Source: Shewanella oneidensis MR-1 (GTDB taxonomy: Bacteria; Pseudomonadota; Gammaproteobacteria; Enterobacterales; Shewanellaceae). Taken from it: a stretch of 64,000 bases of DNA. Under the pieces are notes generated by a model, which worked only from the letters and a program-made list of their open reading frames with translations, had not been told where the DNA came from and did not search any database. Position 1 is the stretch's first letter. The number at the start of each line of letters is the position of its first letter. This document shows, piece by piece, positions 45,865 to 55,417 of this stretch. The stretch spans positions 2,170,001-2,234,000 of the forward strand of contig NC_004347.2 in NCBI RefSeq assembly GCF_000146165.2, written 5' to 3'. The position numbers and the translations under genes are program-made.

Positions 45865-47717
45865 AGTTCTGTCCCCATGGTTAAGTGAATGCGCCATGAA
45901 CGGTCAATAGTGTCAGTCTCTTTCAAACCTACCCCTAAATCTAACTTAATTGGGCCAATGGGTGATATCCAATGGATACCACCGCCCACTGAGACGACTG
46001 GTTCAAACTGATTGTTATCAAAGGCGTTACCCGCATCGACAAAGGTGGCAACCCGCCAGGTAGGTGTAACGTAATATTGATATTCTACACTCCCGACCAT
46101 TAAGTAACGGCCACCAATCACTTCTCGATTGACGTTGCCATCGGCATCGATATAGTCCAGATAAGGGCCTAACTCTTGATAGCCATAACCACGAATCGTT
46201 TGATCGCCGCCCGCAAAGTAACGCAGCGATGGCGGGATTAAGGCCAGCTCATCTTCATTGGCAAGGTTTGCGGCTAAATCCATTCGCGCCACGATTCGGT
46301 GATTATCAAAAAAAGTATCGATCCACTTAAATTTAGCTTGCAAGCGGGCAAGGCGTGTTTCGGATCCTAGGTAAGGATCAGCATAATCAAGGCTGTATGT
46401 TTGCCTATAACCGGATTTGGGATCGAGGGAGTTATCTCCACGGGTCGTTTTAGAAAAATTGATCCCCGCCAGATAAAAACTAGGGTTGTAATCTACATCT
46501 GACTGGGTGTATTCCTCACGAATAGCATCGAGGGAATAGCTCATGAGCCATTGATTATCCAGCCGTTGTTGCCTTAATAGCCCGAGTAAATACTTGGTCG
46601 ATTCCAGTTGTCCTGTATTACGAAAATCGCGATTTTCAGGCTCGTAAATCTGTGTGACCCCGTATTTATCCCGCTGCAAGCCTAAACGGATCTTAAGTTG
46701 ATCGTCTAATGGATGGGTGAGTGGGATGGTATAAGTCGTCAAAAACTTGGGCCTATCGGGTGACCACTCCAAACTGGTCTCTTGGGAATGGCCATATTTA
46801 TTGATCTGTGGCGTTCGCCAAGTGACACGCACGCGAGGATCGAAGGTTTTATCTGAGCTTTGGCCGATATCGCCACCCAAACCTAATTCAATGGAATGGC
46901 TGGCTTTATTGGTAAGCTCCACCTTGACAGGGAGTTGATTATCCTTCGCCAGATCGAGCTGCGGTATCACTTTAATATTAGAAAAATAGCCAGTATCTAA
47001 TAACTGACGATTGAGGGCGCTGACCCTGCGGGTCGAATAGGAGGCATCTTCCTTAAAGGGGATAAGTTTTGTGAGGATATCCGGCTCTAAGGTATGGCCT
47101 TCAAAACTCACTTGGCCAAAATGATAACGCGCACCCGAGTTAAAGTGCAGACTGATTTGAGCAGTGTTTAAATCGCGGTTGATTTTGATCTGTGATTCAG
47201 TGAATTCACCATCGAAGTAACCTCGAGCAAGGGCAAGGGTAACGAGCTGGGATTTTACATCCGAATACATACCGTGGTTGAGTGTATCGCCGGGCTTAAT
47301 ATTGACATCAGCAAGCCATTTATCGAAGGCGCGATCATCCAGCATTTCGCCTGAAAAATTTATATCAACCCATTGGATTTTAACGGGCTCGCCCGCCTTA
47401 ACCGTAAGCGTTAACTCCCACGGACCTTTGTCTTTCTCGACTAAATGGTCTTCCACCTCGCCATGGTAATAGCCCATGGATTGGAGGGCGGTAGTGACAT
47501 TGTCTTCCACATTAAATAAGAAGGCTCGGCGCTGCACTTCTGAGTCAGGCATCGCACCTAAGTGAGCGAGAATATTACGCTTTAGGGCTTCGTCGACCCC
47601 GTTGACTGAAAGCGTTAAAACGTTATCGGCAGCCAAAGACACTGACGTCAGCAAACTCAGGCCAAGTAGCAAATGAAGACGAAAAGATAATGACGTAATT
47701 TGCAAAAATCGCTGCAC
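45861..47717 (-). CDS. tamA: Translocation and assembly module outer-membrane protein TamA
   Basis: An Omp85-family 16-strand barrel with POTRA domains that works with TamB. From the GTG at 47717 (AGGGA seven bases before) it is 618 aa with a signal peptide ending near SLAAD; the frame opens 18 codons earlier at a TTG. POTRA repeats span about 25-265. The barrel part contains LPVKVELTNKASHSIELGLG, the IRGYGYQELGPY motif (the Omp85 RGY signature, near residue 520) and GLKETDTIDRSWRIHLTMG at the end. It is directly followed by tamB in one operon. Confidence 0.95.
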   Translation of the reverse strand: MQRFLQITSLSFRLHLLLGLSLLTSVSLAADNVLTLSVNGVDEALKRNILAHLGAMPDSEVQRRAFLFNVEDNVTTALQSMGYYHGEVEDHLVEKDKGPWELTLTVKAGEPVKIQWVDINFSGEMLDDRAFDKWLADVNIKPGDTLNHGMYSDVKSQLVTLALARGYFDGEFTESQIKINRDLNTAQISLHFNSGARYHFGQVSFEGHTLEPDILTKLIPFKEDASYSTRRVSALNRQLLDTGYFSNIKVIPQLDLAKDNQLPVKVELTNKASHSIELGLGGDIGQSSDKTFDPRVRVTWRTPQINKYGHSQETSLEWSPDRPKFLTTYTIPLTHPLDDQLKIRLGLQRDKYGVTQIYEPENRDFRNTGQLESTKYLLGLLRQQRLDNQWLMSYSLDAIREEYTQSDVDYNPSFYLAGINFSKTTRGDNSLDPKSGYRQTYSLDYADPYLGSETRLARLQAKFKWIDTFFDNHRIVARMDLAANLANEDELALIPPSLRYFAGGDQTIRGYGYQELGPYLDYIDADGNVNREVIGGRYLMVGSVEYQYYVTPTWRVATFVDAGNAFDNNQFEPVVSVGGGIHWISPIGPIKLDLGVGLKETDTIDRSWRIHLTMGTEL

Positions 47718-47837
47718 TTTATAATCCCTGTGATGTGGCTTTATTGTCGCCAGAATAGGCGTAACAGGCAAGGAGATGATTGAAATTAGTCATTGAAATG
47801 GTTACAAAGGACGTCACAGTTTAAGGGAATGTAAATA

Positions 47838-48869
47838 ATGAAAATAAAATTAGCCACCTTTAGTTTAATTCTCTCGAGTGCACTTTTTATGTCACAAAAT
47901 ACCCACGCTAATGAAAAACCTTTTGCGATTGCGATCCACGGTGGGGCGGGCACGATTTCTAAAGCGAATCTCACGCCTGAGCTGCGCCAAGCCTATAAAG
48001 ACAAACTAAAAGAAGCCGTTGATAAAGGCTCAAAGGTACTCGAACAGGGAGGCGATAGTTTAGTTGCTGTGCAAACTGCCATTAATGTATTGGAAAATAG
48101 CCCATTGTTTAATGCAGGCGTGGGGTCGGTTTATACCTATGATGGCGGCCATGAACTGGATGCTTCAATCATGGATGGTAAAACCATGAACGCGGGTGCT
48201 GTTGCGGGTGTGCGCCATATCGCTAACCCTATCGATTTAGCCTTAGCCGTGATGAATAAGTCCGAGCATGTGATGTTATCGGGCGCGGGCGCAGAAGAGT
48301 TTGCGCTGACCCAAGGGTTTACCTTAGTGGCAAACAGTCATTTTGATAGCGATGCCCGTTATCAGCAGTTACTCGACGCGAGACAAAAACTGCAGGCTGC
48401 TCAAAAGTCTGAGCAAATTGCGGGCATTGAGATGAACGATCTTGATTATAAATTTGGTACCGTTGGCGCAGTTGCTTTAGATAAAAACGGTAACTTAGCG
48501 GCGGGAACCTCCACAGGTGGGATGACGGCTAAGCGCTTTGGCCGAATCGGGGATTCACCCGTGATTGGGGCGGGAACCTACGCTGAGAACGGTGTTTGCG
48601 CCGTCTCTGCTACGGGCCACGGCGAGTTCTTTATTCGTTACCAAGTGGCTGGCGATATTTGCGCTAGGGTGAAATACCAACAAAAATCTATTCTTCAGGC
48701 AGCGGATGAGGTGATTAATCAGCGTCTTATCACTGCTGGTGGTTCAGGCGGAGTGATTGCGGTTGACCATCGAGGAAATATTGCAACGCCGTTTAATACC
48801 GAAGGGATGTACCGCGCAAGCCGCAGCAATGGTGAACCTGCTCAGGTGATGATTTGGCAGGATCAATAA
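47838..48869 (+). CDS. iaaA: Isoaspartyl peptidase/L-asparaginase, exported
   Basis: An Ntn-hydrolase that cleaves isoaspartyl dipeptides and asparagine after self-cleavage. The 343-residue precursor has a signal peptide (MKIKLATFSLILSSALFM, cleavage near THA-NE), so it acts in the periplasm. Key motifs: IHGGAGTI near the N-terminus, NAGVGSVYTYDG, and the autocleavage site in DYKFGTVGAVALDKNGNLAA, where the Thr of GTVG becomes the nucleophile. Substrate site GGMTAKRFGRIGDSPVIGAG and SATGHGEFFIR are intact. It is divergent from tamA and ends at a terminator. Confidence 0.95.
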   Translation: MKIKLATFSLILSSALFMSQNTHANEKPFAIAIHGGAGTISKANLTPELRQAYKDKLKEAVDKGSKVLEQGGDSLVAVQTAINVLENSPLFNAGVGSVYTYDGGHELDASIMDGKTMNAGAVAGVRHIANPIDLALAVMNKSEHVMLSGAGAEEFALTQGFTLVANSHFDSDARYQQLLDARQKLQAAQKSEQIAGIEMNDLDYKFGTVGAVALDKNGNLAAGTSTGGMTAKRFGRIGDSPVIGAGTYAENGVCAVSATGHGEFFIRYQVAGDICARVKYQQKSILQAADEVINQRLITAGGSGGVIAVDHRGNIATPFNTEGMYRASRSNGEPAQVMIWQDQ

Positions 48870-48889
48870 TGTTGGCCCTAGTTCCGCAT

Positions 48890-48922
48890 AATAAGTGCCG
48901 CATACGCGGTACTTATTTTTTG
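48890..48922 (+). terminator. Rho-independent terminator after iaaA
   Basis: AATAAGTGCCGC and GCGGTACTTATT (one G-U pair) with a 4-base loop, followed by a T-run. It separates iaaA and the convergent acetyltransferase gene. Confidence 0.88.
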
Positions 48923-48938
48923 TAAGACATTAGATAAA

Positions 48939-51650
48939 TTATGAACTGACAGGGTTATTACTTTTAAGATCCATATGCATTTTGATTAAATGTTCTTCCA
49001 TATCGAAAGTCACCTTAAAGCCTAGGTTCTTAGCAAGGCTTGCCATATTACGGTTTTCAAACATGGTAAAACCAGTGAGCACTGGGGTATCATTGGCTTG
49101 ATAATATTTAATCAGTTTTTCGAGCAGCAGTTTACCCAGCCCAATGCCTTGATGATCGCCACGTACCGCCATGGCAAATTCGGCCTCAGTATTATCGGGG
49201 TCGATGGAGGCTCGTACTGCGCCTAAGGTGATGTCATCTCCATCAGGCCCTTTGGCGGTGGCGATAAAGGCCATTTCACGGGCGTAATCGATTTGGGTCA
49301 GTACCGCCATTTCCTCGTGGGTCATCTTCGAGCGCACGCCAAAGTAGCGCTTATATCTGTCCTCATCGGAGAGGGAATTGTCAAAGGCTAAATGCTTAGG
49401 CTCATCTTCGGGAAGAATAGGGCGCAGCATGACCTTAAGGCCATTTTTCAGCTCGGCAAATTCTTCTAATTCTTTGGGATAGGGCATGATCGCAAGGCGA
49501 GAGGGATTATCGGTATTTGCATCGTGCAGGCGAATATTCACATCGAGCAGGGTAATATTTTCGCCGGCCGCGAGCACAGGGTTGAGATCCAATGAGGCAA
49601 TCTCTGGGCAGTCGATAATAATGTGAGATATTTGTGTCAGCATCACGCACAGGGCATTCATATCTAGCCCAAGTGGTAAATGCCTATCCTTTAACTTATG
49701 GGTTTTTAAGGCTTGGATCACCATGTAGCGGGCGAGCGCCATATTCAGTGGCGGTAAGGCCACGGCCGCATCCCTAGTGGGGTCCCATTCTGAGCCACCT
49801 TCACCTAAGCAAATGGCAGGACCAAATACCGGATCGTTAATCACTGCAACACGGATCTCCTGCGCGCCCGCGGTCAGTGCCATCTTTTGCACTATCATCC
49901 CTTCGATAATGGCGTCGGGATTAGCCTGGTGTACCCGCTGGGTTATCGCATTGGCGGCATGGCGAATGTCTTCCATTGATGTGAGGTTGAGCATCACCCC
50001 GTGAACATCGGATTTATGTAAAATATTCGGCGATTGCACCTTGAGTGCGAGGGGATAACCCGCCTCATTAGCGATGGCAACGGCTTCATCGGCATCTTTT
50101 ACAAACCAGGTGTCTATCGTATTGAGGCCATAGGCGCGCAAAATGGGGCTGGCTTCATGGGTTTCGAGTACTGCTTTACCTTTAGCCTGCGCCGCTTGCA
50201 GTAATTTCCGCGCGGTTTGGCTATCGGTAGGAATATTGTCAGGAATCGATTGTGGTACTTCCTGCAGCAGTTTTTGGTTGCGGCGGTATTCCACCATATG
50301 CATAAAAGCACCGACCGCACCCTCAGGGGTGCGATAGGTGGAGATGCCACCCTTGGTAAAGCGTTTACGGGCTTGATAAGCCGAGTCTTCACCGCTCCAG
50401 TTGGTTAAAATATTAAGGCGGTTCTTTTTAGGGTGGGCATGGATGACTTTCACTAAAGCATCAGCAATCTCAACGCTTTCACCCAAGGCGGAAGGAGAAT
50501 GCAGTACCAAAATGGCATCTAATTCCTCACTATCCATTAAGATGTTGAGCGCATTAGCATAACGGCTCGCATCCGCATCACCGATAATATCGACGGGATT
50601 TTGTTTCGACCACGTTGTGGGCAGCACGACATTCAGTTTCGCTAGCGTCTCTTGGGATAATTCCGCTAATTTTCCTCCACGCAGGATCAGCTCGTCGACC
50701 GCTAATACTGCAGGGCCGCCGCCATTGCTGATGATGCCTAAGCGCTCGCCCTGCAATGGATTAGAATGGGCAAGACTTTCAACTGCCGCAAACAGCTCAA
50801 TCAAATCATTTACCCGCAACATCCCCGCGCGCCTAAACGCAGCTTCGTAGACGGCATCATTGCCACCAATACCGCCGGTATGCTGTTTAGCGGCTCGCAC
50901 ACCCTCGGCGCTACGACCAGATTTAATCACTAAGATGGGTTTATTACGGGAAGCTGCGCGGGCTGCCGAGAGAAAATGACGTTTCTCATTCACTGAATCG
51001 ATATACAACATAATGGCACTGGTACGGCTATCGCGACCAAGATAATCGAGCAATTCATCGAAGTTAATATCGGTGCCATCGCCTAGGGAAATAAAAGACG
51101 AAAATCCGATGCCTTTATTGTTCGCCCAATCAAGTACTGTGGTACATATCGCCGCTGATTGAGATACAAACGCAATTTTGCCAGACAGGGCACTGGCATG
51201 GGCTAAGCTTGCATTGAGTCCTAACGGTGGTAGCAATATCCCTAAACTATTAGGCCCCAGGATACGCATACCATAGCGTTTGGCATGTTGCATGGCTAAG
51301 TCCAGTAAGCTAACACCATCATCATTCACTTCTTGCGCCATTCCAGAGGCCATAATAATCGCCACTTTACAGCCAAATTGAGCGAGCGTTTCGACAATCG
51401 CGGGCACGCGGCTGGCACGGGTACAAATCACGGCTAGATCGGGTTTTATCGGCAATGCTTCAATATTGGGATAGGCAAGTACTCCCATCACTGCGCGGTA
51501 TTTGGGTGTGACTGGCATGATTGGCCCAGAAAATCCACTGGAGAGTAGATTTTTCATCAGCACATTGCCTGCGCGTTTCTCGCTGTTGGAGGCGCCAATA
51601 ATGGCAACGGATGTGGGTTTAAATAAGGAATGCAGTGTACGTTGACTCAT
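48939..51650 (-). CDS. patZ: PatZ-type protein acetyltransferase (acyl-CoA synthetase-like plus GNAT)
   Basis: A 903-residue fusion like E. coli PatZ/YfiQ, which acetylates lysines of proteins such as acetyl-CoA synthetase. Order: CoA-binding Rossmann domain (about 8-140, FKPTSVAIIGASNSEKRAG), succinyl-CoA-ligase-like domains (about 150-460, IAFVSQSAAICTTVLDWA, KPILVIKSGRSAEGVRAAKQ), ATP-grasp (about 490-710, GLNTIDTWFVKDADEA, EIASLDLNPVLA), and a C-terminal GNAT (about 735-895, PEDEPKHLAF and MAVRGDHQGIGLGKLLLEKLI). The catalytic His of NDP-forming synthetases is replaced, since AAKQHTGGIGGNDAV carries the His outside its usual ATP-site context; enzymatic synthesis of acyl-CoA is doubtful as in PatZ. 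The ATG at 51650 is preferred over 51662. Confidence 0.9.
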   Translation of the reverse strand: MSQRTLHSLFKPTSVAIIGASNSEKRAGNVLMKNLLSSGFSGPIMPVTPKYRAVMGVLAYPNIEALPIKPDLAVICTRASRVPAIVETLAQFGCKVAIIMASGMAQEVNDDGVSLLDLAMQHAKRYGMRILGPNSLGILLPPLGLNASLAHASALSGKIAFVSQSAAICTTVLDWANNKGIGFSSFISLGDGTDINFDELLDYLGRDSRTSAIMLYIDSVNEKRHFLSAARAASRNKPILVIKSGRSAEGVRAAKQHTGGIGGNDAVYEAAFRRAGMLRVNDLIELFAAVESLAHSNPLQGERLGIISNGGGPAVLAVDELILRGGKLAELSQETLAKLNVVLPTTWSKQNPVDIIGDADASRYANALNILMDSEELDAILVLHSPSALGESVEIADALVKVIHAHPKKNRLNILTNWSGEDSAYQARKRFTKGGISTYRTPEGAVGAFMHMVEYRRNQKLLQEVPQSIPDNIPTDSQTARKLLQAAQAKGKAVLETHEASPILRAYGLNTIDTWFVKDADEAVAIANEAGYPLALKVQSPNILHKSDVHGVMLNLTSMEDIRHAANAITQRVHQANPDAIIEGMIVQKMALTAGAQEIRVAVINDPVFGPAICLGEGGSEWDPTRDAAVALPPLNMALARYMVIQALKTHKLKDRHLPLGLDMNALCVMLTQISHIIIDCPEIASLDLNPVLAAGENITLLDVNIRLHDANTDNPSRLAIMPYPKELEEFAELKNGLKVMLRPILPEDEPKHLAFDNSLSDEDRYKRYFGVRSKMTHEEMAVLTQIDYAREMAFIATAKGPDGDDITLGAVRASIDPDNTEAEFAMAVRGDHQGIGLGKLLLEKLIKYYQANDTPVLTGFTMFENRNMASLAKNLGFKVTFDMEEHLIKMHMDLKSNNPVSS

Positions 51651-51884
51651 AAATGATCCCATCCCAGACGAAGACCTTGCCAGTGTAACCTACACCAGTG
51701 TGCCTGCACAGTTTTGATTCGAATATGACGCCGAAGTTCATTAGTAAATCATCAAGTTAAATGTTGGTGTACTATATCTTATGCCTACTTAGGTTAATAA
51801 AAAGTAAATTTTTTTTCGATTAGTTTGAAAACCCCTGAATCTCAAACTACTTTTTACACACGGATTAATTATTGTGAACTGTTT

Positions 51885-53027
51885 ATGAGATACATGGATG
51901 GCGTCATTGCAGTTTTTGCAATAGCAATAGGTTACTTTGTTGGTTTAATCACATTTTGGATCGTGAGCCCGGTTCTGGCCGTTGCTATCATGTTGTTTTG
52001 GCAACTTTTCCGTCAGCAACAATCCACCTTAGCCACTGGAACATCTCAAACAGAACAACTTAATTTAGCGGATCTTGGTTGGCAAACCCATCAGCACTTA
52101 TACCAAGAGGCGATTACGACCGTTAATGAGTGTGAAAATAATATCAACAATGTACTTATGGTTCAGGGAGAAGCTGTTAATTTACTCGGTGACTCCTTTG
52201 AAGGCTTAGGTCGACTTATGACTGAACAAACTGGATTTATTTCTGATCTGGTAAAAAGTACTGATGACGCTGAGATATTTCACTCCGAGCAGATGAAACT
52301 GTTTGCGAATAACACTTCTCAAACCTTAGAGCGCTTTATTCAATCCACGATAGAAATGTCTGCCTCAACTATGGAACTGCTTGAGAAAGTCAACCTCATT
52401 TACGAGTCCATGCCTCAGGCAATGAAGGCGTTACAGGACATAGACCAAATATCATCTCAAACAAACTTATTAGCATTAAATGCAGCAATTGAAGCTGCGC
52501 GTGCTGGTGAGGCAGGCAGAGGCTTTGCTGTCGTGGCCGATGAAGTGCGTGCCTTGTCTAATCGGAGTGGGGGTTTTAGTGAGAGTATCCAAAAACAATT
52601 GAGATCCATTCAGAATCAAATTGAGCAATTGACCCAGCAAGCCAGTAAAGTTGCTGCGCAGGATATGAGCTATATTATTGATGCAAAAAAAGATATTGAT
52701 ACAGCACTCAAGCAAATTATTTTAAAAGCTGAAAAGGATTCTAAGGTCATCGCGCGGATAGATTCATCAGCCCATGAACTTGAAACGGCGATTTCTGACA
52801 CCATAAGGGGCTTACAATTTAGCGATATTACCTCCCAAAGCCTCTCCCATACCAATCAGTCACTGTACCATTTAAAAGAATCTCTAAAACAAGTCATAGC
52901 AATGTCACATGAGGAGTTTGGTATTGCCGGCGAGAAGGTAACTGAAAGAATTGGCCTGCATCGAAATGAAAAACATAATCCCGTCTCAAGGAATGAAATA
53001 ACGAGTGGCGAAATCGAACTCTTTTAA
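51885..53027 (+). CDS. Chemoreceptor-like protein, membrane-anchored, no periplasmic domain
   Basis: An MCP-type protein of about 380 residues. A hydrophobic hairpin at the N-terminus ([20 protein letters not shown] then [13 protein letters not shown]) anchors it, with no periplasmic sensor or HAMP. A predominantly helical region leads to the signalling tip [20 protein letters not shown] followed by [19 protein letters not shown]. The tip is canonical, but the arms are shorter than usual and I see no clear methylation sites. It is the first gene of the crs/che operon. The frame extends 20 codons upstream from a TTG; the ATG at 51885 (or 51894) is preferred, although no strong ribosome-binding site is seen. 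Confidence 0.85.
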   Translation: MRYMDGVIAVFAIAIGYFVGLITFWIVSPVLAVAIMLFWQLFRQQQSTLATGTSQTEQLNLADLGWQTHQHLYQEAITTVNECENNINNVLMVQGEAVNLLGDSFEGLGRLMTEQTGFISDLVKSTDDAEIFHSEQMKLFANNTSQTLERFIQSTIEMSASTMELLEKVNLIYESMPQAMKALQDIDQISSQTNLLALNAAIEAARAGEAGRGFAVVADEVRALSNRSGGFSESIQKQLRSIQNQIEQLTQQASKVAAQDMSYIIDAKKDIDTALKQIILKAEKDSKVIARIDSSAHELETAISDTIRGLQFSDITSQSLSHTNQSLYHLKESLKQVIAMSHEEFGIAGEKVTERIGLHRNEKHNPVSRNEITSGEIELF

Positions 53028-53041
53028 ATGGATATCATGTT

Positions 53042-53326
53042 ATGTCAACGATTCAAACAATTGTCTTGCCAGAGCGATTTGATTTTGATTATCACAAAGC
53101 ATTTACGAGTGACTATCAAAAAATATTAAGTCTTAAAGAGGTTAACCATATTGTTTTAGATTTTAGTCGAGTTTTATACCTTGATAGCTCGGCTTTAGGC
53201 ATGATGGTGTTATTGCATCGCAGAGCACAAGAAAGAGGAATTTCGACATCAGTAAAGGGAATGCATGGGCAGGCAGAAGAGATTTTAAATATCGCTAATA
53301 TGCAAAAAATTTATATTATCGAGTAG
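53042..53326 (+). CDS. crsA: STAS-domain anti-sigma factor antagonist CrsA
   Basis: A 94-residue STAS protein of the SpoIIAA/RsbV type. The phosphorylated Ser site is in LYLDSSALGMMV (Ser49). In S. oneidensis CrsA is the partner of CrsR, whose phosphatase and kinase domains toggle this Ser to free or trap CrsR's grip on the general stress sigma factor RpoS. The ending I-I-E overlaps the next reading frame. The identification follows from its position beside a receiver-PP2C-HATPase protein inside a che cluster, exactly as reported for that organism. Confidence 0.9.
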   Translation: MSTIQTIVLPERFDFDYHKAFTSDYQKILSLKEVNHIVLDFSRVLYLDSSALGMMVLLHRRAQERGISTSVKGMHGQAEEILNIANMQKIYIIE

Positions 53327-53334
53327 TGATATCT

Positions 53335-55032
53335 ATGTCAGCCAACTTAGAAATAAATCACTTTATTCTGATTGTAGATAATGATGCCATTGCCAGTCAG
53401 TCAATAAGTGATTTTATTCACGGAAAAGGTTATAACGTGATTATCTGTGATAATCTAGAAGATGCATTTTTTGAAGTGTCACTCAATAAAATTGATTTGA
53501 TTCTAGTTAATTACTTTCAACCCGATGGTACAGCCTTAACATTGCTGGCTCATCTTGATTCCTTGAGTAAAGAAATCCCTGTTGTAGTGATAAACGATAA
53601 GAAAGAACCGCAGGCATTTTTAGATTGCTTTAAAATGGGTGTTTTAGATTTTATTGTTAAACCAATTAATGTCGAGGTCTTTTGGTATAAGGCGGAGATT
53701 TTACTGACACGGATTAAGCTGCAGAGAAAAGTCAAGCAACAAAGTATTGAACTAGAAAAGATGCTTTATGAAAAAGCTAGAGAAGAAAAACTAGCGCGCC
53801 ATATTTTTGAACACTTAGTCAATATTGACAATAATCAATTTGATTTTATTAAATCCTTTTGTCAGGCCAGTGCTAATTTTAGTGGTGATATTTTATTAAA
53901 TGGAGTATCTCCCAACGGTAATCTATTCATCATGTTAGCTGATTCAACTGGTCATGGCCTGAGTGCCGCTATGCCTATCATGTTATTAACCAGTACTTTT
54001 AGAGCTATGGTTTCAAAGGGGTTTTCATTAGTTTCATTGATTTATGAACTCAATGGAAAAGTATTTGATGAATTTCCAGAGGATAGGTTTGTTGCCTGTA
54101 TTCTTCTTGAAGCGGATTTATTTCGTAATAAACTGTATGTGTGGAATGGTGGAATGCCACCAGTCTATCTTCGCTTAGGTCATGATGAACAACATTCTGA
54201 TGAACGAGCTTCAATCAATAAGGCGTTCAAATCAACCAACATGGCCCTTGGTATTTTACCGCCAAACACATTTGTTGCAGATATTTTTTCTATTGATTTA
54301 CCCAGTGAAGGATATGCATGTTTATTTAGTGATGGTTTAATCGAACAACCAGCATTGGATGGAAGTCCATTTGGGATGGTAAGACTAAATGCACTGTTTA
54401 ATGAAAATTTAGATGCATTGCCAGTTTTTTTGGATGAGCATTTTTCTAAATATTTTTATGGTGACAATATTGCTGATGATATTACTATTTGCACTCTTGA
54501 CTTCAAGCGTTTACATCAATGGCATCAAGCTCGGGATTTTAATCATCTCGTATCAAATCTTAATGGAGAGTTTAATTGGGATGTGAAAATATCAGGCTCA
54601 ATGTTGTTGGATGCTGATTATTTAGGGACGTTGAATCAGTTTTTAAGTGTATTTGGCTTTGCTACAAACTTTTGTCAAAGAGTATTTACTGTCGTGGCTG
54701 AATTGTTTAACAACGCTATCGACCATGGAGTCCTTGAATTAGACTCTAGACTAAAAAATGATCCTGAAGGTTTTGAATTGTACCATAGTATAAGAGATAG
54801 TTATGCAGAGCGGTTATCTTCGGATGATTGGGTAAAAGTGTGCATAACTTGGAACCATATGAATGAGCTAGTGATTACTGTCGCTGACAGTGGAAAAGGG
54901 TTTGTTGGTTTTGATAAATCCATTTCAAGTTACCCTGAGCTTTCTGGTCGAGGTATATCACTGGTGAAAACATTATGTAAACACTATGAATTAATTTCAC
55001 CCGGTAATATCACTAGAGTAGTCATGGAATAG
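53335..55032 (+). CDS. crsR: Partner-switch regulator CrsR (receiver-PP2C-HATPase)
   Basis: A 565-residue three-domain protein that in S. oneidensis holds RpoS and is controlled by CrsA. Receiver (1-120): FILIVDNDAIASQ and IDLILVNYFQPDG; the usual phosphoacceptor Asp is Asn59 here, while the Lys (DFIVKPINVE) is kept. A helical linker (125-165) follows. The PP2C/SpoIIE phosphatase (about 175-390) has SGDILLNGVSPNGNLFIMLADSTGHGLSAA, WNGGMPPVYL, CLFSDGLIEQP and DNIADDITICTLDF. The C-terminal HATPase (about 425-565) shows VVAELFNNAIDHG and VTWN...ITVADSGKGF, GRGISLVKTL. The start ATG at 53335 is preferred over GTG at 53326. Confidence 0.92.
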   Translation: MSANLEINHFILIVDNDAIASQSISDFIHGKGYNVIICDNLEDAFFEVSLNKIDLILVNYFQPDGTALTLLAHLDSLSKEIPVVVINDKKEPQAFLDCFKMGVLDFIVKPINVEVFWYKAEILLTRIKLQRKVKQQSIELEKMLYEKAREEKLARHIFEHLVNIDNNQFDFIKSFCQASANFSGDILLNGVSPNGNLFIMLADSTGHGLSAAMPIMLLTSTFRAMVSKGFSLVSLIYELNGKVFDEFPEDRFVACILLEADLFRNKLYVWNGGMPPVYLRLGHDEQHSDERASINKAFKSTNMALGILPPNTFVADIFSIDLPSEGYACLFSDGLIEQPALDGSPFGMVRLNALFNENLDALPVFLDEHFSKYFYGDNIADDITICTLDFKRLHQWHQARDFNHLVSNLNGEFNWDVKISGSMLLDADYLGTLNQFLSVFGFATNFCQRVFTVVAELFNNAIDHGVLELDSRLKNDPEGFELYHSIRDSYAERLSSDDWVKVCITWNHMNELVITVADSGKGFVGFDKSISSYPELSGRGISLVKTLCKHYELISPGNITRVVME

Positions 55033-55035
55033 CGC

Positions 55036-55401
55036 ATGAGTAAAAAAATATTAATTGTTGATGATTCAGCTGCCATTAGGCAAATGGTTGAAGCCACATT
55101 GAAATCCGCGAACTATCAGGTCACTTTGGCAAAAGATGGCCGAGAAGCTCTCGATTTATGTAGTAGTCAGCGGTTTGATTTCATTTTGACGGATCAAAAT
55201 ATGCCACGGATGGATGGATTAACCTTAATTAAATCATTGCGGGGAATGTCAGCATTTATGCGGACTCCCATCATTATGCTAACCACCGAGGCCGGGGATG
55301 ATATGAAAGCCCAAGGTAAGGCTGTTGGCGCTACGGGATGGATGGTTAAGCCCTTTGACCCACAAAAATTATTAGCAATCACAGCCAAAGTGCTGGGTTG
55401 A
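55036..55401 (+). CDS. cheY: Chemotaxis response regulator CheY
   Basis: A single-domain receiver of 121 residues that, when phosphorylated, binds the flagellar motor. Acidic pocket ILIVDDS, phosphoacceptor Asp in FILTDQNMPRMDG, Thr in IIMLTTEAG and Lys in GWMVKPFDP are all intact. It lies three bases after crsR and 16 before cheA, so it is the CheY dedicated to this operon. Confidence 0.93.
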   Translation: MSKKILIVDDSAAIRQMVEATLKSANYQVTLAKDGREALDLCSSQRFDFILTDQNMPRMDGLTLIKSLRGMSAFMRTPIIMLTTEAGDDMKAQGKAVGATGWMVKPFDPQKLLAITAKVLG

Positions 55402-55417
55402 CGGTATCGGGGGCACT

